Shown piece after piece: positions 1 to 8,997 of a DNA stretch of 64,000 nucleotides. The translations under genes were made by a program, and so were the position numbers. Source of the DNA: Pseudomonas sp. CFBP13508 (GTDB lineage: Bacteria; Pseudomonadota; Gammaproteobacteria; Pseudomonadales; Pseudomonadaceae). The notes below the pieces were generated by a model, which was not told the origin of the DNA, made no database searches, and saw nothing but the letters and a program-made list of their open reading frames with translations. The DNA is taken from the NCBI RefSeq assembly GCF_005233515.1, contig NZ_QFZZ01000012.1:55211-119210 (forward strand), given 5' to 3'. The number at the start of each line of letters is the position of its first letter. Positions within the stretch are counted from its first letter, which is position 1.

Positions 1-830
1 CGGGGGTGATGGACGACAAGGGCGGCATCGTCGCCGGCATCTACGCGCTTAAAGTGCTGAAGAACCTCGACTTCAAAGACTACGCGCAGATCACTTTCCT
101 GCTCGACGCCAGCGAAGAAACCGGCTCGGATGTCGCCACCGACCTGATCAAGAAAACCGCCAAACAGCACGACGTCACCCTCAACCTCGAACCGGGCCGT
201 CCGGCCGATGGTCTGGTAGTGTGGCGCAAGGGCAGTGCGACGGCGCTGGTTGAAGTCAAAGGCAAAGCCGCCCACGCTGGCGTTGCGCCGGAATTGGGCC
301 GCAATGCAGCGATGGAAGCGGCGCACCAGATTCTCCAGCTGGGCAAACTCGGCGATGAGGCGAAGAAAACCACCATCAACTTCACCGTGCTCAAGGCCGG
401 CGATCGCACCAACGTGATTCCGGATCAGGCCACGGCCAAGGCGGATGTGCGTGCGGCAGTGCCGGAGGAATTTGATCGCATCGAGAAGGATCTGGCGCGG
501 GTCTCGCAGGACAAGTTGATTGCCGATACCGAAGTGAAAACGTCCTTGCAGCGCGGTTTACCGCCGATGCCACAAACGGCCGAGTCGGATCGGCTGATGG
601 CCATGGCCCAGGGAATTTACGGCGAAATTGGCCGCAAGCTGACCGAGGAGGGCAGTGGTGGCGCGGCGGATGCCAGTCTGTCCGCAGGCGTTGGCACGCC
701 GACGCTGGATGGCTTCGGGATCGTCGGCGGCAATATTCACACGCCTGAGGAATACGCCGAAGTGGCGAGCGTGGCGCCGCGGATCTATTTGTTGTCGCGG
801 ATGATAATGGAGTTGGCGAAGCCGCGGTGA
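1..830 (+). CDS. M20 family glutamate carboxypeptidase (CPG2-like), 5' end missing
   Basis: This is the C-terminal part of an M20/M25/M40 zinc peptidase; the reading frame is open to the left edge, so the start lies outside the window. The first visible residues (VMDDKGGIVAG) are the metal-ligand block typical of carboxypeptidase G2, followed by the catalytic EE pair in DASEETGSD and the dimerisation domain (NVIPDQATAKADVR). About 275 residues are visible of a family length near 410. Such enzymes remove C-terminal glutamate from folates or peptides, and many are periplasmic; a signal peptide cannot be checked here. The final helix with SGGAADAS and NIHTPEEY supplies the last metal ligand. The exact substrate is inferred only from family resemblance. 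Confidence 0.85.
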   Translation, partial: GVMDDKGGIVAGIYALKVLKNLDFKDYAQITFLLDASEETGSDVATDLIKKTAKQHDVTLNLEPGRPADGLVVWRKGSATALVEVKGKAAHAGVAPELGRNAAMEAAHQILQLGKLGDEAKKTTINFTVLKAGDRTNVIPDQATAKADVRAAVPEEFDRIEKDLARVSQDKLIADTEVKTSLQRGLPPMPQTAESDRLMAMAQGIYGEIGRKLTEEGSGGAADASLSAGVGTPTLDGFGIVGGNIHTPEEYAEVASVAPRIYLLSRMIMELAKPR

Positions 831-877
831 TGGGGTTTGCGGTGTGACGAGGCCGGGCGGAGTGCCAGAGAAATCGG

Positions 878-1062
878 CCCCTCACCCTAACCCTCTCCCG
901 GAGGGAGAGGGGACTGACCGCGTTGTTTGTGGTCCATGTGGCAACCGCCAGATCAAGTTGAATTCAAATTCGCATTCAACGCGATCTCTCACGTCGGCGT
1001 AGATCCAGAGCATCCCCCAATCAGTCCCCTCTCCCTCTGGGAGAGGGCTAGGGTGAGGGGCT
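878..1062. repeat. Composite inverted-repeat element with about 40-bp ends
   Basis: The left end (878-916) reads cccctcaccctaaccctctc and continues to gagaggggactga. The right end (1021-1062) is its near-perfect reverse complement, and about 105 bp lie between them. The same paired arrangement recurs at 11653-11832 and 44496-44656, and one unpaired end occurs at 15614-15664. The layout suggests a small non-autonomous mobile or REPIN-like unit. Apart from this element and the promoter-like sequence at 1130-1158, the 401-bp gap 831-1231 shows nothing else I can support. Confidence 0.8.
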
Positions 1063-1129
1063 TTTGTGGGAAGTGTGGAAGTCGAGGACGGCGCACAAAA
1101 AATACCGAAAAGTCCGACAGAAGCTCTGG

Positions 1130-1158
1130 TTGCGGCCGTTGGGCGCGACTTTTATAGT
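1130..1158 (+). promoter_or_regulatory. Sigma-70-like promoter for the 100-residue protein
   Basis: TTGCGG (1130-1135) and TATAGT (1153-1158) are separated by exactly 17 bp, and the -10 box ends 73 bp before the ATG at 1232. The match to the sigma-70 consensus is good at -10 and moderate at -35. This is read from sequence only. Confidence 0.45.
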
Positions 1159-1231
1159 CTCCGTTCGCAGATAACTCTGCGACGATCTTGGCCGGTCGAA
1201 TTCAGAACCTGACCTTTCTGGAGTGAACTCT

Positions 1232-1534
1232 ATGACCGACCAAGTAATGTCGCACTACCTCCCCATCGACACCTACGACGCCGAATCGCCGGTGCTCTTC
1301 ATCAATACTCACACTGAACTCAGCGACATGGCCGCCTGTGCGATGAACCGGTTTGTGGTCGTGCGTGATCTGGCCGACACCTTTGCCAGCCTTAACCTCA
1401 AGGGCATTTCCGATTGTGATCTGACGCAGGTGACCAGCGCGGTTCATCTGCTGATGCGCGAGGGCTGTGCGATTCTGAATGTGATTCAGGCGCGGGCGGC
1501 GCAGCGGGAAGAGGCTTACAAGACGCCGGTTTAG
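1232..1534 (+). CDS. Small hypothetical protein, possibly DUF6124-like
   Basis: This 100-residue protein has no signal peptide or membrane segment. The ATG at 1232 is preceded by ggag at 1220-1223 with an 8-nt spacer, which decides it over a GTG three codons upstream. The second half is predicted helical, with alternating Ala, Leu and polar residues. The pattern 'FINTHTELSDMAACAMNRF...HLLMREGCAILNVI' recalls, from memory, the C-terminal part of the short Pseudomonas DUF6124 proteins, but the usual N-terminal part is missing. Function is unknown. The gene stands alone, with a good sigma-70-like promoter upstream and a REP hairpin downstream. Confidence 0.7.
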   Translation: MTDQVMSHYLPIDTYDAESPVLFINTHTELSDMAACAMNRFVVVRDLADTFASLNLKGISDCDLTQVTSAVHLLMREGCAILNVIQARAAQREEAYKTPV

Positions 1535-1550
1535 CGGTGTCGCGGCTGTC

Positions 1551-1622
1551 GCTTTCGCGAGCAGGCTCGCTCCCACAGGGGAGCGCATTTCAACTGTGGG
1601 AGCGAGCCTGCTCGCGAAGGGG
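1551..1622. repeat. Inverted pair of REP sequences
   Basis: tcgcgagcaggctcgctccc (1555-1574) and its reverse complement in 1594-1622 face each other across about 20 bp, between two convergent genes. Each unit also holds its own short palindrome (GCGAGC-ct-GCTCGC). Such REPIN pairs are common in the P. fluorescens group and may act as a bidirectional terminator here. Confidence 0.85.
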
Positions 1623-1639
1623 CCGGTACAGCGTATGCA

Positions 1640-2509
1640 TCACTCCTTGACGCTCATGTATTCCTTGGCCCAGAGAATGTATTCCTCCGGCTGGGTGTAG
1701 GTGTGGGTCAATTCGGTCGCGCTCAAATCGGCGGCCTGGGTGAAGATCTGCCGCTGTTCACGCAGGCTGTCGTAGGTGGCCTTGATCGCGGCGAAGTAGG
1801 CGCCGTGGCCGTCGATGGTCACACGCACGCCCAGTTCGGCGAGGCGTTTGTCGTCGCGCAGGGCCGGGTTGCCGTAGGTGACCAGCATCAGCGGCACGGT
1901 CAGGTGCTCGGCGATCTGTTCCAGTTGATCGAAGTCCTGCACGCCGACCATGCAGATACCGTCAGCGCCCGCCGCTTGATATTGGCGGGTGCGGCTGATG
2001 ATTTCCTGGTTCGGCAGAATGCCGGCATTGGTGCGGGCGATGATGGCCATTTCCGTGTCGACCCGGGCTTCCAGCGCCGCGCGGATCTTGCCGACGCCTT
2101 CGGCCACGGTGATCAGGTCGGTGGATTTGCGCCCGAATTGCGCGGGCAGCAGGGTATCTTCGATGGTCAGTGCAGCGACGCCGGCGCGTTCCAGTTCGAC
2201 GATGGTGCGCATCACGTTGAGGGCATTGCCGTAGCCGTGGTCGGCGTCTGCGATCACTGGCAATTGGGCGACGCGACCGATGCGCGTGGCCTGTTCGGCG
2301 AATTCGCTGAGGGTGATCAGGGCGAAGTCCGGTGCGCCGAGCACCTGCAGCGAGGCCACGGAACCGCCGAGGATACCTACTTCAAAACCCAGGTCAGCGG
2401 CGATGCGGGCGGACATCGGGTCGAACACCGAAGCCGTGTGGTAGCAGGTGTCGGAGGCCAGCAACTGACGGAAATTGCGGCGCAAATCTTGATGGGAAAG
2501 CCTGGTCAT
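1640..2509 (-). CDS. Oxaloacetate decarboxylase-like protein, isocitrate lyase/PEP mutase superfamily
   Basis: This 289-residue protein resembles P. aeruginosa PA4872, a member of the isocitrate lyase/PEP mutase superfamily reported to decarboxylate oxaloacetate. Diagnostic stretches include FDPMSARIAADLGF near the start, the metal-binding DADHGYG, TIEDTLLP and ARTNAG, giving a single TIM barrel. The loop that in lyases carries the catalytic Cys (KKCGH) is replaced by FGRKSTDL, so isocitrate or methylisocitrate cleavage is unlikely. The start is the ATG at 2509; the longer open frame up to 2560 has no ribosome site and no homology that I recognise. The gene stands alone, upstream neighbours being on a separate unit. 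Mg2+-dependent cytoplasmic enzyme; role in vivo uncertain. Confidence 0.85.
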   Translation of the reverse strand: MTRLSHQDLRRNFRQLLASDTCYHTASVFDPMSARIAADLGFEVGILGGSVASLQVLGAPDFALITLSEFAEQATRIGRVAQLPVIADADHGYGNALNVMRTIVELERAGVAALTIEDTLLPAQFGRKSTDLITVAEGVGKIRAALEARVDTEMAIIARTNAGILPNQEIISRTRQYQAAGADGICMVGVQDFDQLEQIAEHLTVPLMLVTYGNPALRDDKRLAELGVRVTIDGHGAYFAAIKATYDSLREQRQIFTQAADLSATELTHTYTQPEEYILWAKEYMSVKE

Positions 2510-2663
2510 ACGAGTTCCACCAATACATAAGGAATGGAAAGGCTTGAGCAAAGGTGTCAACGCCGAAGAATGAAAAGGCTATCACGCGAATGGGTCAAGA
2601 ATCATGACGAATTTGCGCGGCAGGACTGGCGGCTGAAAGGTTTAATCTCCCGTGCCGGAAATA

Positions 2664-3698
2664 TCAGGCCGCCACGGCATGTTGCTGTTGATGGGGCAGG
2701 AGCACCGCGCGCACCGAATTGCCCGGCTGCAATTGCAGGCGTTTGGCGGTGAGTCGGTCGACCACCAGGCTGTTGCCCACCAGTCGACCGCGGGCCACGG
2801 TGATGCGGCAGTTTTCCAGGCGGCGGTTGTGAATCAGCCACAGCGGTGCCTGCTCATCCGGGGTGCCGAGGCTCAGGGTCAGTTCGAGGCTGTCGCGTAC
2901 CGTGCGGATGCTGCGGATCGGCGCTTCGATGACCGGGCCACCGTCGAAAATGTCGATATAGCCTTTGTGCGTGAAACCCTCGGCTTGAAGAATCTTCAAC
3001 GCCGGCTGGGTGTTCGGGTGAGTCTGGCCGATCGCCGCCTGCGCCTGTTCGGTGAGCAGGCAGGTGTACAGCGGCTGGCGCGGCATCAGCTCGGCGATAA
3101 AGGCTTTGTTGCCCAGGCCGGACAAGTGATCGGCGTGGGTGAAATCCATCTGGAAAAAGTGCCGGCCGAGGCTGTCCCAGAACGGCGAGCAACCGTTTTC
3201 ATCGGCACTGCCGCGCAGTTCGGCGATCATCTTCTCGCCAAACAGATGCGGGAATTCGGCGACGAACAACAGACGACCCAGCGACAACAGGCGGCCATTG
3301 CTGCCGCTGCGCTGGTCATGGCGCAGGAACAGCGAGCACAGCTCCGATTGGCCGGTCAGTTCGTTGTTGAGGAACAACGTCGGAATCTGTCGTTGAATGC
3401 CCAGGTCCGGTGCCGAACTGACAGTCACCCCGAGCCGGTAGTTGTACCAGGGCTCGCGCAAGCCAACGGCGCCGGCCATCGCGCTGACACCGACCACGCG
3501 CTGCTCATCATCCTCGAGTACGAACAGGTAATCGGCATCGGCGCGTTCCACCTGTTCGGCGAATGCGCGCTGTGCCCAACGCACTCGATGTGCGAGGCGG
3601 TCCTCGTTGGCAGGAAGGGTGGTGAAACCTGGCCCTGCCTGTTCGACGAGGGTCATCAACGCAGGCAGATCACTGACTTTTACCGGACGGACAATCAT
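2664..3698 (-). CDS. aruG: Arginine/ornithine N-succinyltransferase beta-type subunit (AruG-like)
   Basis: This 344-residue protein belongs to the AstA/AruFG family, which transfers succinyl from succinyl-CoA to the alpha-amino group of arginine or ornithine. Family hallmarks are the opening IVRPVKVSDLPALMTL, FVLEDDEQRVVGVSAMAG, YRLGVTVSSAPDLGI, SPFWDSLGRHFFQMDF, AELMPRQPLYTCLL and IDIFDGGPVIEAP. It lies 49 bp after its partner subunit at the end of the seven-gene minus-strand operon. The usual aruD, aruB and aruE genes of the succinylation pathway are not beside it, so this may be a paralogue of the housekeeping AruG with a shifted acceptor. The symbol denotes family membership, not a proven substrate. 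Confidence 0.85.
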   Translation of the reverse strand: MIVRPVKVSDLPALMTLVEQAGPGFTTLPANEDRLAHRVRWAQRAFAEQVERADADYLFVLEDDEQRVVGVSAMAGAVGLREPWYNYRLGVTVSSAPDLGIQRQIPTLFLNNELTGQSELCSLFLRHDQRSGSNGRLLSLGRLLFVAEFPHLFGEKMIAELRGSADENGCSPFWDSLGRHFFQMDFTHADHLSGLGNKAFIAELMPRQPLYTCLLTEQAQAAIGQTHPNTQPALKILQAEGFTHKGYIDIFDGGPVIEAPIRSIRTVRDSLELTLSLGTPDEQAPLWLIHNRRLENCRITVARGRLVGNSLVVDRLTAKRLQLQPGNSVRAVLLPHQQQHAVAA

Positions 3699-3747
3699 GC
3701 TCCAACTCCTTTGGCGTACCGATTCAGGCGCGGATGGCTAACGCGGC

Positions 3748-4764
3748 TCACAGAGCGACCAGCCGTATCGAACTGCCATCGCTGACCTTAAGCGCCGCAC
3801 AGATGGCGGGTGTCAGGGGCAGCGGCTGACCGGGGTGATAGTCGAGTTCGGTGACCATCGCGCGGTAGTCATGCAGGGCGTCGTTGCTCAGCAGGTAACG
3901 GCCACGGGCGTCGGTCGATGCTTGTTGGCGTACGCTGGCGGTCTGGCTGTCAGCGATCGAGCGAATGTTCGCGGTACGCGCATACAGCGTCGGTCCGGCG
4001 TCGAACAGGTCGATGTAGCTGTTGGTTTCGAAGCCTTCCCGCTCAAGGATGTCGAACGCTTCCTGGCCGTCCGGGTGCACGCGCCCGATACAATCCTGGG
4101 CCGCTTGCGGCAGCATCGGCACGTAGATCGGGTATTGCGGCATCAGTTCGGCAAGGAACGTGCGGCTCTGTAACCCGCACAGACGCTCGGCTTCCGCGTA
4201 GGGGAGGTCGAAGAAGTGCTTGCCCAGCGCATCCCAGAACGGCGAGTGACCCTGCTCGTCGCTGTAGCCGACGATCTCGGTAATCACCGCCTCGGAGAAC
4301 CGCTGTGCATGCGCAGCAATAAACAGCAGGCGCGCTCGCGACAGTAGTTCGGAAAACGGCGTGCGCACCAGCGCGGAGTCAATGTGGAATCCGCGCAGCA
4401 AGGTATGCCCGCTAAGGTCATGGCACAACGACAACGCCGGCACGCCGTGCTCGATGTTCAACTCCCGCGAAGCGCTGGTGAAATGGCGGTTGCGCAGGCT
4501 GTAGAACGGCTCCTTGAAGCCGGCGGTGGCAAGGATTTCCGAGCAGCCGACCAATTGCCGGCGTTCGAGATCTTCGAGCACGAAGAAATAGTTCTCCGGC
4601 CCCTGCGCTGCGGCGGCGCTATCGAAGGACGCGCACGACGCGGCGATTTTTTCGCGCAGGTGCTCGCTGTCATCCGGCAGCGAGGTCACGCCGATCAGGC
4701 TCTCGCGAGCCAGGCGCTGTAGCTGGGGCAGATCATTCTGCTCGACTGGGCGTAAGACCAGCAT
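3748..4764 (-). CDS. aruF: Arginine/ornithine N-succinyltransferase alpha-type subunit (AruF-like)
   Basis: This 338-residue protein is the alpha partner of the heteromeric succinyltransferase and is clearly homologous to the gene downstream. It opens with LVLRPVEQNDLPQLQRLA and carries FVLEDLERRQLVGCSEI, ALSLCHDLSGHTLL, EIVGYSDEQGHSPFWDALGK and IDLFDAGPTLYART. The gap to the permease gene upstream is 118 bp, the widest inside the operon, so an internal promoter is possible. In P. aeruginosa the two subunits sit within aruCFGDBE; here they follow a permease and hydrolases instead. That context suggests acylation of an imported or enzymatically released amine. Confidence 0.85.
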   Translation of the reverse strand: MLVLRPVEQNDLPQLQRLARESLIGVTSLPDDSEHLREKIAASCASFDSAAAAQGPENYFFVLEDLERRQLVGCSEILATAGFKEPFYSLRNRHFTSASRELNIEHGVPALSLCHDLSGHTLLRGFHIDSALVRTPFSELLSRARLLFIAAHAQRFSEAVITEIVGYSDEQGHSPFWDALGKHFFDLPYAEAERLCGLQSRTFLAELMPQYPIYVPMLPQAAQDCIGRVHPDGQEAFDILEREGFETNSYIDLFDAGPTLYARTANIRSIADSQTASVRQQASTDARGRYLLSNDALHDYRAMVTELDYHPGQPLPLTPAICAALKVSDGSSIRLVAL

Positions 4765-4882
4765 GGATGTACTCCTGTATCAAAAGGTTCGGCCCGTTCG
4801 CCGAACCTGACTATCACTGTCGGTTTCCACGCGTTGAATCGGCGGTCGCCTGATTTGTTGTCAGACGCCGCTCTTTTTCTTG

Positions 4883-6232
4883 TCAGCCTTTGCTCGGGTC
4901 TGGCAGCGCTGTGCTGGCGCCGAGCTTGTTGAGGAAGAACAGGTACACCAGGCCCAGGGCAATCCAGATCAGGCCGAGTTTCTGTGCATCGACGCCCATG
5001 TTGTACATGATGGCGGCGACGATGATGAAGCCGATCACCGGGCAGAGCAGATGGCGCACAACCTGTCCCGACTTCTGCCGACGCCAGTAGTGGTTGATCA
5101 CCGTCAGGTGCAGCAGCATGAAACCGCTGAGGGCGCCGAAGTTGATAAGCGAAGTGAGAATGTCGACCGCGTCGATGAACAGGTAGCAGATCAGCAGTGA
5201 CAATACCGCTACCAGATAAATGCTCAGGTACGGCGTGTTGTGTTTCGGGTGGACCCTGGCCAGCACCTTCGGCAGCTTGCCGTCGCGGGCCATGCCGAAC
5301 AGCAGACGCGAGACGGCGGCCTGCGAGGTGATCGCCACCGCGACGCCCCAGGCCAGCGCCGTGGCGACGGCGGTCAGGGTCGCCAGCCAGCTGCCGGCGG
5401 CGATTTCAGCGATTTCATAGAACGCGGTGTCGGCGGACTTGAAGCCCATGCCCGCTGCCAGATCGGTGGCAATCCACGTTTGTACGACGAAAATCGTGCC
5501 CATCACCGCTAGAGTGATCAGCGCTGCCTTGCCGACACTGCGGCCCGGATCTTCCTTGATTTCTTCGGCGAGGGTGGAGATCGCGTCGAAGCCGAGGAAC
5601 GACAGCACGGCGATCGACACGGCTTGCATCAGCAGGGCGAAGTTGAAGGTTTCCGGGTGATACAGCGGCGCCAGCGTCAGCTCACCGTTACCGCCACCGT
5701 TGTGCAGGGCGTTCCAGGCGTAGAACAGGAAGATGCCCAGCACCACCAGTTGTGCCAGCAGGAACAGCATGTTCATCCGCGCGGTGAAGGTGATGCCGCG
5801 CAGGTTGACGAACGTCGCGCTGACCAGAAACGCCAGGATGAAGCCGACCTTGGGAATGTCCGGGTACAAATGATTGAGCGCCATCGCCGAATACAGGTAC
5901 AGCAGCGGCGGAATCAGCAGATAGTCGAGCAGCATCAGCCAGCCAGCGATGAAACCGACATGTTGATTGAGGCCGCGCTGGGCGTAGGAATATACGGAGC
6001 CGGCAACCGGAAAGGCCTTGGCCATGCTGCCGTAACTCAGCGCGGTGAACAGCATCGCCACCATGCCGATGATGTACGCCAGCGGCACCATCCCCGGTGC
6101 TTCGGCGTTGACGTAGCCATACACCCCGAACGGGGCGATGGGGATCATGAAGATCATCCCGTACACCACCAGATCGGTGAGCGTCAGGCTACGTTTCAAC
6201 TCTTGCTTGTAGCCGAATTCTTCAATTTCCAT
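4883..6232 (-). CDS. APC-family amino acid/amine permease
   Basis: This 449-residue membrane protein has about twelve hydrophobic segments, beginning with a typical APC first helix (LTLTDLVVYGMIFMIPIAPFG) and containing the conserved PVAGSVYSYAQRG loop. It should import an amino acid or polyamine by proton or cation symport across the inner membrane. I chose ATG 6232 because AAGGAG lies 9 nt upstream; an in-frame ATG at 6256 adds eight residues but has no ribosome site. The gene lies 54 bp after the deformylase-like gene in the same operon and is the obvious uptake step. The substrate is not predictable from sequence alone. Confidence 0.88.
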   Translation of the reverse strand: MEIEEFGYKQELKRSLTLTDLVVYGMIFMIPIAPFGVYGYVNAEAPGMVPLAYIIGMVAMLFTALSYGSMAKAFPVAGSVYSYAQRGLNQHVGFIAGWLMLLDYLLIPPLLYLYSAMALNHLYPDIPKVGFILAFLVSATFVNLRGITFTARMNMLFLLAQLVVLGIFLFYAWNALHNGGGNGELTLAPLYHPETFNFALLMQAVSIAVLSFLGFDAISTLAEEIKEDPGRSVGKAALITLAVMGTIFVVQTWIATDLAAGMGFKSADTAFYEIAEIAAGSWLATLTAVATALAWGVAVAITSQAAVSRLLFGMARDGKLPKVLARVHPKHNTPYLSIYLVAVLSLLICYLFIDAVDILTSLINFGALSGFMLLHLTVINHYWRRQKSGQVVRHLLCPVIGFIIVAAIMYNMGVDAQKLGLIWIALGLVYLFFLNKLGASTALPDPSKG

Positions 6233-6286
6233 GAAGCGCAACTCCTTGTCAGCCATCGGTCGGTTTATGTTTTATCGGTCCATCGT

Positions 6287-7039
6287 TTACAGCAAAGGTG
6301 CGAGGTAACCTGCCCAGCGCGAAACCGCTTCGGGGCTGCGCAGCAGATCATTGCGCACCTCGATCAGCACCGCCTCAAGGCCCCTGGCATCACCGTGCAC
6401 GGGCACGGTCATATCGCCCAGCGGGTCAATTTTGTACGGCTGGTTGCCCGCGACTTTCAGTGGATGCGCTTGGAGGCCGTCAAGCAGGCGCTCGGCATAG
6501 TCTCTGGCCTGGCCGAACAGCACGCCGACTTCAAGCGGTCGCGGCTGGCCGTAATACACCGGGGTAAAACTGTGAATGCCGACCACACGCACCGCTTGGC
6601 CTCGGGCGATGCGCTCGTCGATCAAAGTCTGCAAGCGCGCATGAAACGGTTTGAACAGGGTCTGGCGGCGATACTCGCGGGCCGCTTCGTCGAGCTCGCG
6701 ATTGCCGGGGATCTGGTAGATCTCGCTTTGCAGTGGAATGCTGTCCGGGGCATGTCGCGGGCGGTTGAGGTCGATCAGCAGCCGTGAGTAATTGGCGCTG
6801 AGCAACGTGGCGCCGAGCTGTTCCGATAACTGTTCGGCCAGTTGCAGCGCGCCGATGTCCCAAGCGATATGTTCGCGTGCGGCCGCCTCGTCCAGGCCCA
6901 GATTGTTCAGGGCTTCGGGAATGTAGCGACTGGCGTGTTCGCACACGAGGATCAACGGGTTCGTCGAGTCCTCGCGGCTCAGGTTGTAGACCGGGCGGGT
7001 GTACAACCCAAGCTCGGCGGATTCAGTACAGGCGTGCAT
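6287..7039 (-). CDS. N-formylglutamate amidohydrolase-like protein (HutG family)
   Basis: About 250 residues, pfam N-formylglutamate amidohydrolase type. Visible signatures are LVCEHASRYIPEAL (metal-binding EHA), AWDIGA, ANYSRLLIDLNRP, VVGIHSFTPVYYG and a late Glu/Arg-rich VLIEVRNDL. Zinc-dependent enzymes of this family deformylate N-formylglutamate in histidine breakdown, but no other hut gene is near, so another N-acyl or gamma-glutamyl substrate is likely. Start is ambiguous: ATG 7039 or GTG 7048; either overlaps the end of the glutamine synthetase-like gene, implying coupled translation. I chose the ATG. Cytoplasmic, no signal peptide. Confidence 0.82.
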   Translation of the reverse strand: MHACTESAELGLYTRPVYNLSREDSTNPLILVCEHASRYIPEALNNLGLDEAAAREHIAWDIGALQLAEQLSEQLGATLLSANYSRLLIDLNRPRHAPDSIPLQSEIYQIPGNRELDEAAREYRRQTLFKPFHARLQTLIDERIARGQAVRVVGIHSFTPVYYGQPRPLEVGVLFGQARDYAERLLDGLQAHPLKVAGNQPYKIDPLGDMTVPVHGDARGLEAVLIEVRNDLLRSPEAVSRWAGYLAPLL

Positions 7040-8354
7040 AGTGCTCACACAGGTCAGCGGGCGAGAGCTGTTCCGTCAGCGCCAGTTCCTCGGTTTTCAG
7101 GGCGTAATAAGTGTCGAGCAACGGCTTGGGCAGCCATTCGTTGAAGGCTGCACTGTCGCGCAGGCAATCCAGCGCCTGCGCCAGCGAGGCGGGCAGGGCG
7201 ACGATGCCCCGGGCCTTGCGTTGCTCGTCGTTGAGTGAATCGGGAATTTCATCGGTAACCGCGTTCAGCGCCAGACGCTGTTCGATGCCCAGCCGCCCGG
7301 CAATCAGTAGCGCAGCCATGGCAAGATGCGGCGAGGCGGTAGCGTCCATGGCGCGGAATTCCAGGTTGAACTGCTGCGCGGCGGACTTGCCGCCCAAGGT
7401 CACGGTCGGGCAGATGCGCAGCGCCGCTTCACGGTTCTGCTGCCCCAGACACGCATACGACGCGCTCCAGTGGTGCGGCTGCAAACGCTGGTACGACAGC
7501 GGCGTCGGCGCGGTGAACGCGCACAGCGCCGGTAGAAAATGCAGGACTCCGGCAGCCCAGTGCTGACCGATGCTCGATAGGCCGTTGCTGGTGCCGGCGT
7601 CGTAGAGCATCGGCTGACCGGCCACATCGAGCAGGCTGACGTGCAGATGGACACCGTTGCACACCGCTTCGGCGGCAGTCTTCGGCGCAAAACTCAGATC
7701 CAGGCCCATCTGCCGGGCGATTTCCCGAGTGATTTCCCGCACGTTGACCGCGCGATCCGCCGCCGCCACGCCAAGGGTCGGGCGGCAGGTGATTTCGTAT
7801 TGGTGCTTGCCGTATTCCGGCAGGAACATTTCCGGCTCGACCCCGCCAGCGCGCAGGGCGCTGAGCAGCCAGCCGCCGAATTCGGCGCCTTGGCGCTGCG
7901 CTTCGAGAGAGAACGCCGCGTGTTCGGCAATGCCTGCGTGCAGGTTGAATTCATGTTCGAAGGCGGCGTTGACCTGTAACCCCAGCTCATCGTGATAGCG
8001 CTCGATTTCATCGCGCAGCAATGTGCGTGGGCAGGCGCCCCATGCCTGGCCGTCGGTCTCACGAATGTCGGCGTGAATGAAATCCAGCACCGGTGCATTG
8101 GCGTCCGGGCCGCTGCCGACAGTGACGCGGCTGCTCAGATCGGGAATCAGCCGCAGGTCGCCGTACGCGCCCCACGGATTGCTCGAGGCGATGATGTCCT
8201 GCGGCGTCAACGCGCTGTTGGCCGGTACCCAACCGCAACCCGCCGCCTGGTAATGCTCCAGCTCATCGCTGGGAAACGAGCGGCCACGGGTGATGCCGAT
8301 CAGGTCGGTTGTCACCAGCGTGGTCATCGGTAAAGGCGTCAGGCGCGGGCTCAT
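7023..8354 (-). CDS. Glutamine synthetase-like ligase (PuuA/GlnA-type)
   Basis: This 443-residue protein is in the glutamine synthetase superfamily. The metal-binding AFEHEFNL is at 131-138, the NGVHLHVSLL motif at 233-242, NREAALRICP at 307-316 and LEFRAMDATASP follows. The length and the lack of a tyrosine adenylylation site suit the gamma-glutamylating PuuA/GlnA-like group rather than housekeeping GlnA. Such enzymes join glutamate to a primary amine with ATP as the first step of catabolism. The start ATG overlaps the hydrolase stop in an ATGA, and its end overlaps the deformylase-like gene. Substrate unknown; a role in glutamylating an amine for later hydrolysis is inferred. Confidence 0.85.
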   Translation of the reverse strand: MSPRLTPLPMTTLVTTDLIGITRGRSFPSDELEHYQAAGCGWVPANSALTPQDIIASSNPWGAYGDLRLIPDLSSRVTVGSGPDANAPVLDFIHADIRETDGQAWGACPRTLLRDEIERYHDELGLQVNAAFEHEFNLHAGIAEHAAFSLEAQRQGAEFGGWLLSALRAGGVEPEMFLPEYGKHQYEITCRPTLGVAAADRAVNVREITREIARQMGLDLSFAPKTAAEAVCNGVHLHVSLLDVAGQPMLYDAGTSNGLSSIGQHWAAGVLHFLPALCAFTAPTPLSYQRLQPHHWSASYACLGQQNREAALRICPTVTLGGKSAAQQFNLEFRAMDATASPHLAMAALLIAGRLGIEQRLALNAVTDEIPDSLNDEQRKARGIVALPASLAQALDCLRDSAAFNEWLPKPLLDTYYALKTEELALTEQLSPADLCEHYARLY

Positions 8355-8995
8355 GGCTGCATCTCCTGCAAACGGCCGAGCACGGTTTCAGTGTCGGTGA
8401 TCCAGCAATAACCCTTGATCGCGTTGAGACAGGCGTGGTGGCGTTCAGCTGTGTAAGTGGCGCAGGCGTCCTCCACCAGCGTGACCAGATAGCCACGGTC
8501 GGCGGCATCGCGCACGGCCATGTCCACGCATTGGTCGGTGACAATGCCGGCGATGATCAGATGGCGGGTTTGCAGATTGCGCAGCACGTAATCAATGTTG
8601 GTTGAATTGAACACCCCGGAGGAGGTCTTCGGCAGCACGATTTCGTTCTCGGCCGGGGTCAGCTCAGCGATGACCTGAGCCTGAGCGCTGCCCTTGGGCA
8701 GATGCATGTCCGACAGCTTGTGATCCAGCGAGCGGTCGCGACCGTCGGCGGTCAGGCTTTCGATAATCGTGTGCAGCACGTTCTGCTGCGCCTGGCGAAA
8801 GGCGCCAAGCAGACGTTGTTGATTGGGCACCACCTGCTTGCGCGTGCGCTGGAGAAAATACTCGGCATCCGGCTCGCTCAGGTGCGGGTCGAATTGCGGT
8901 TCGAGCCAGGCGCGCTGCATGTCCACCAGCAGCAAAGCGGTGTGGTCGGTCGCAAACGGCAGGTCCCGAGGCGAGCGGTGGGGAAGGCTGAACAT
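8351..8995 (-). CDS. Isochorismatase-family cysteine hydrolase
   Basis: This 214-residue protein carries the family catalytic triad: Asp25 in LLVDMQRAW, Lys123 in LPKTSSGVF and Cys156 in IVTDQCVDMAVRDA. Members hydrolyse nicotinamide, N-carbamoylsarcosine, ureides or isochorismate. The C-terminal WITDTETVL segment is not diagnostic for one substrate. ATG 8995 is 2 bp after the regulator stop, with GGAGG about 10 nt upstream, and the stop overlaps the next start (ATGA). A longer open frame running to 9475 is only the shadow of the regulator. In this operon an amidase or carbamoyl-hydrolase role for an imported amide or ureide is plausible but unproven. Confidence 0.87.
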   Translation of the reverse strand: MFSLPHRSPRDLPFATDHTALLLVDMQRAWLEPQFDPHLSEPDAEYFLQRTRKQVVPNQQRLLGAFRQAQQNVLHTIIESLTADGRDRSLDHKLSDMHLPKGSAQAQVIAELTPAENEIVLPKTSSGVFNSTNIDYVLRNLQTRHLIIAGIVTDQCVDMAVRDAADRGYLVTLVEDACATYTAERHHACLNAIKGYCWITDTETVLGRLQEMQP

Positions 8996-8997
8996 CC

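Noticed and set aside
2652..3785. A 377-codon plus-strand frame
   Set aside because: It is antisense to the AruG-like gene; its protein is a low-complexity Gln/Ala/Arg mixture.
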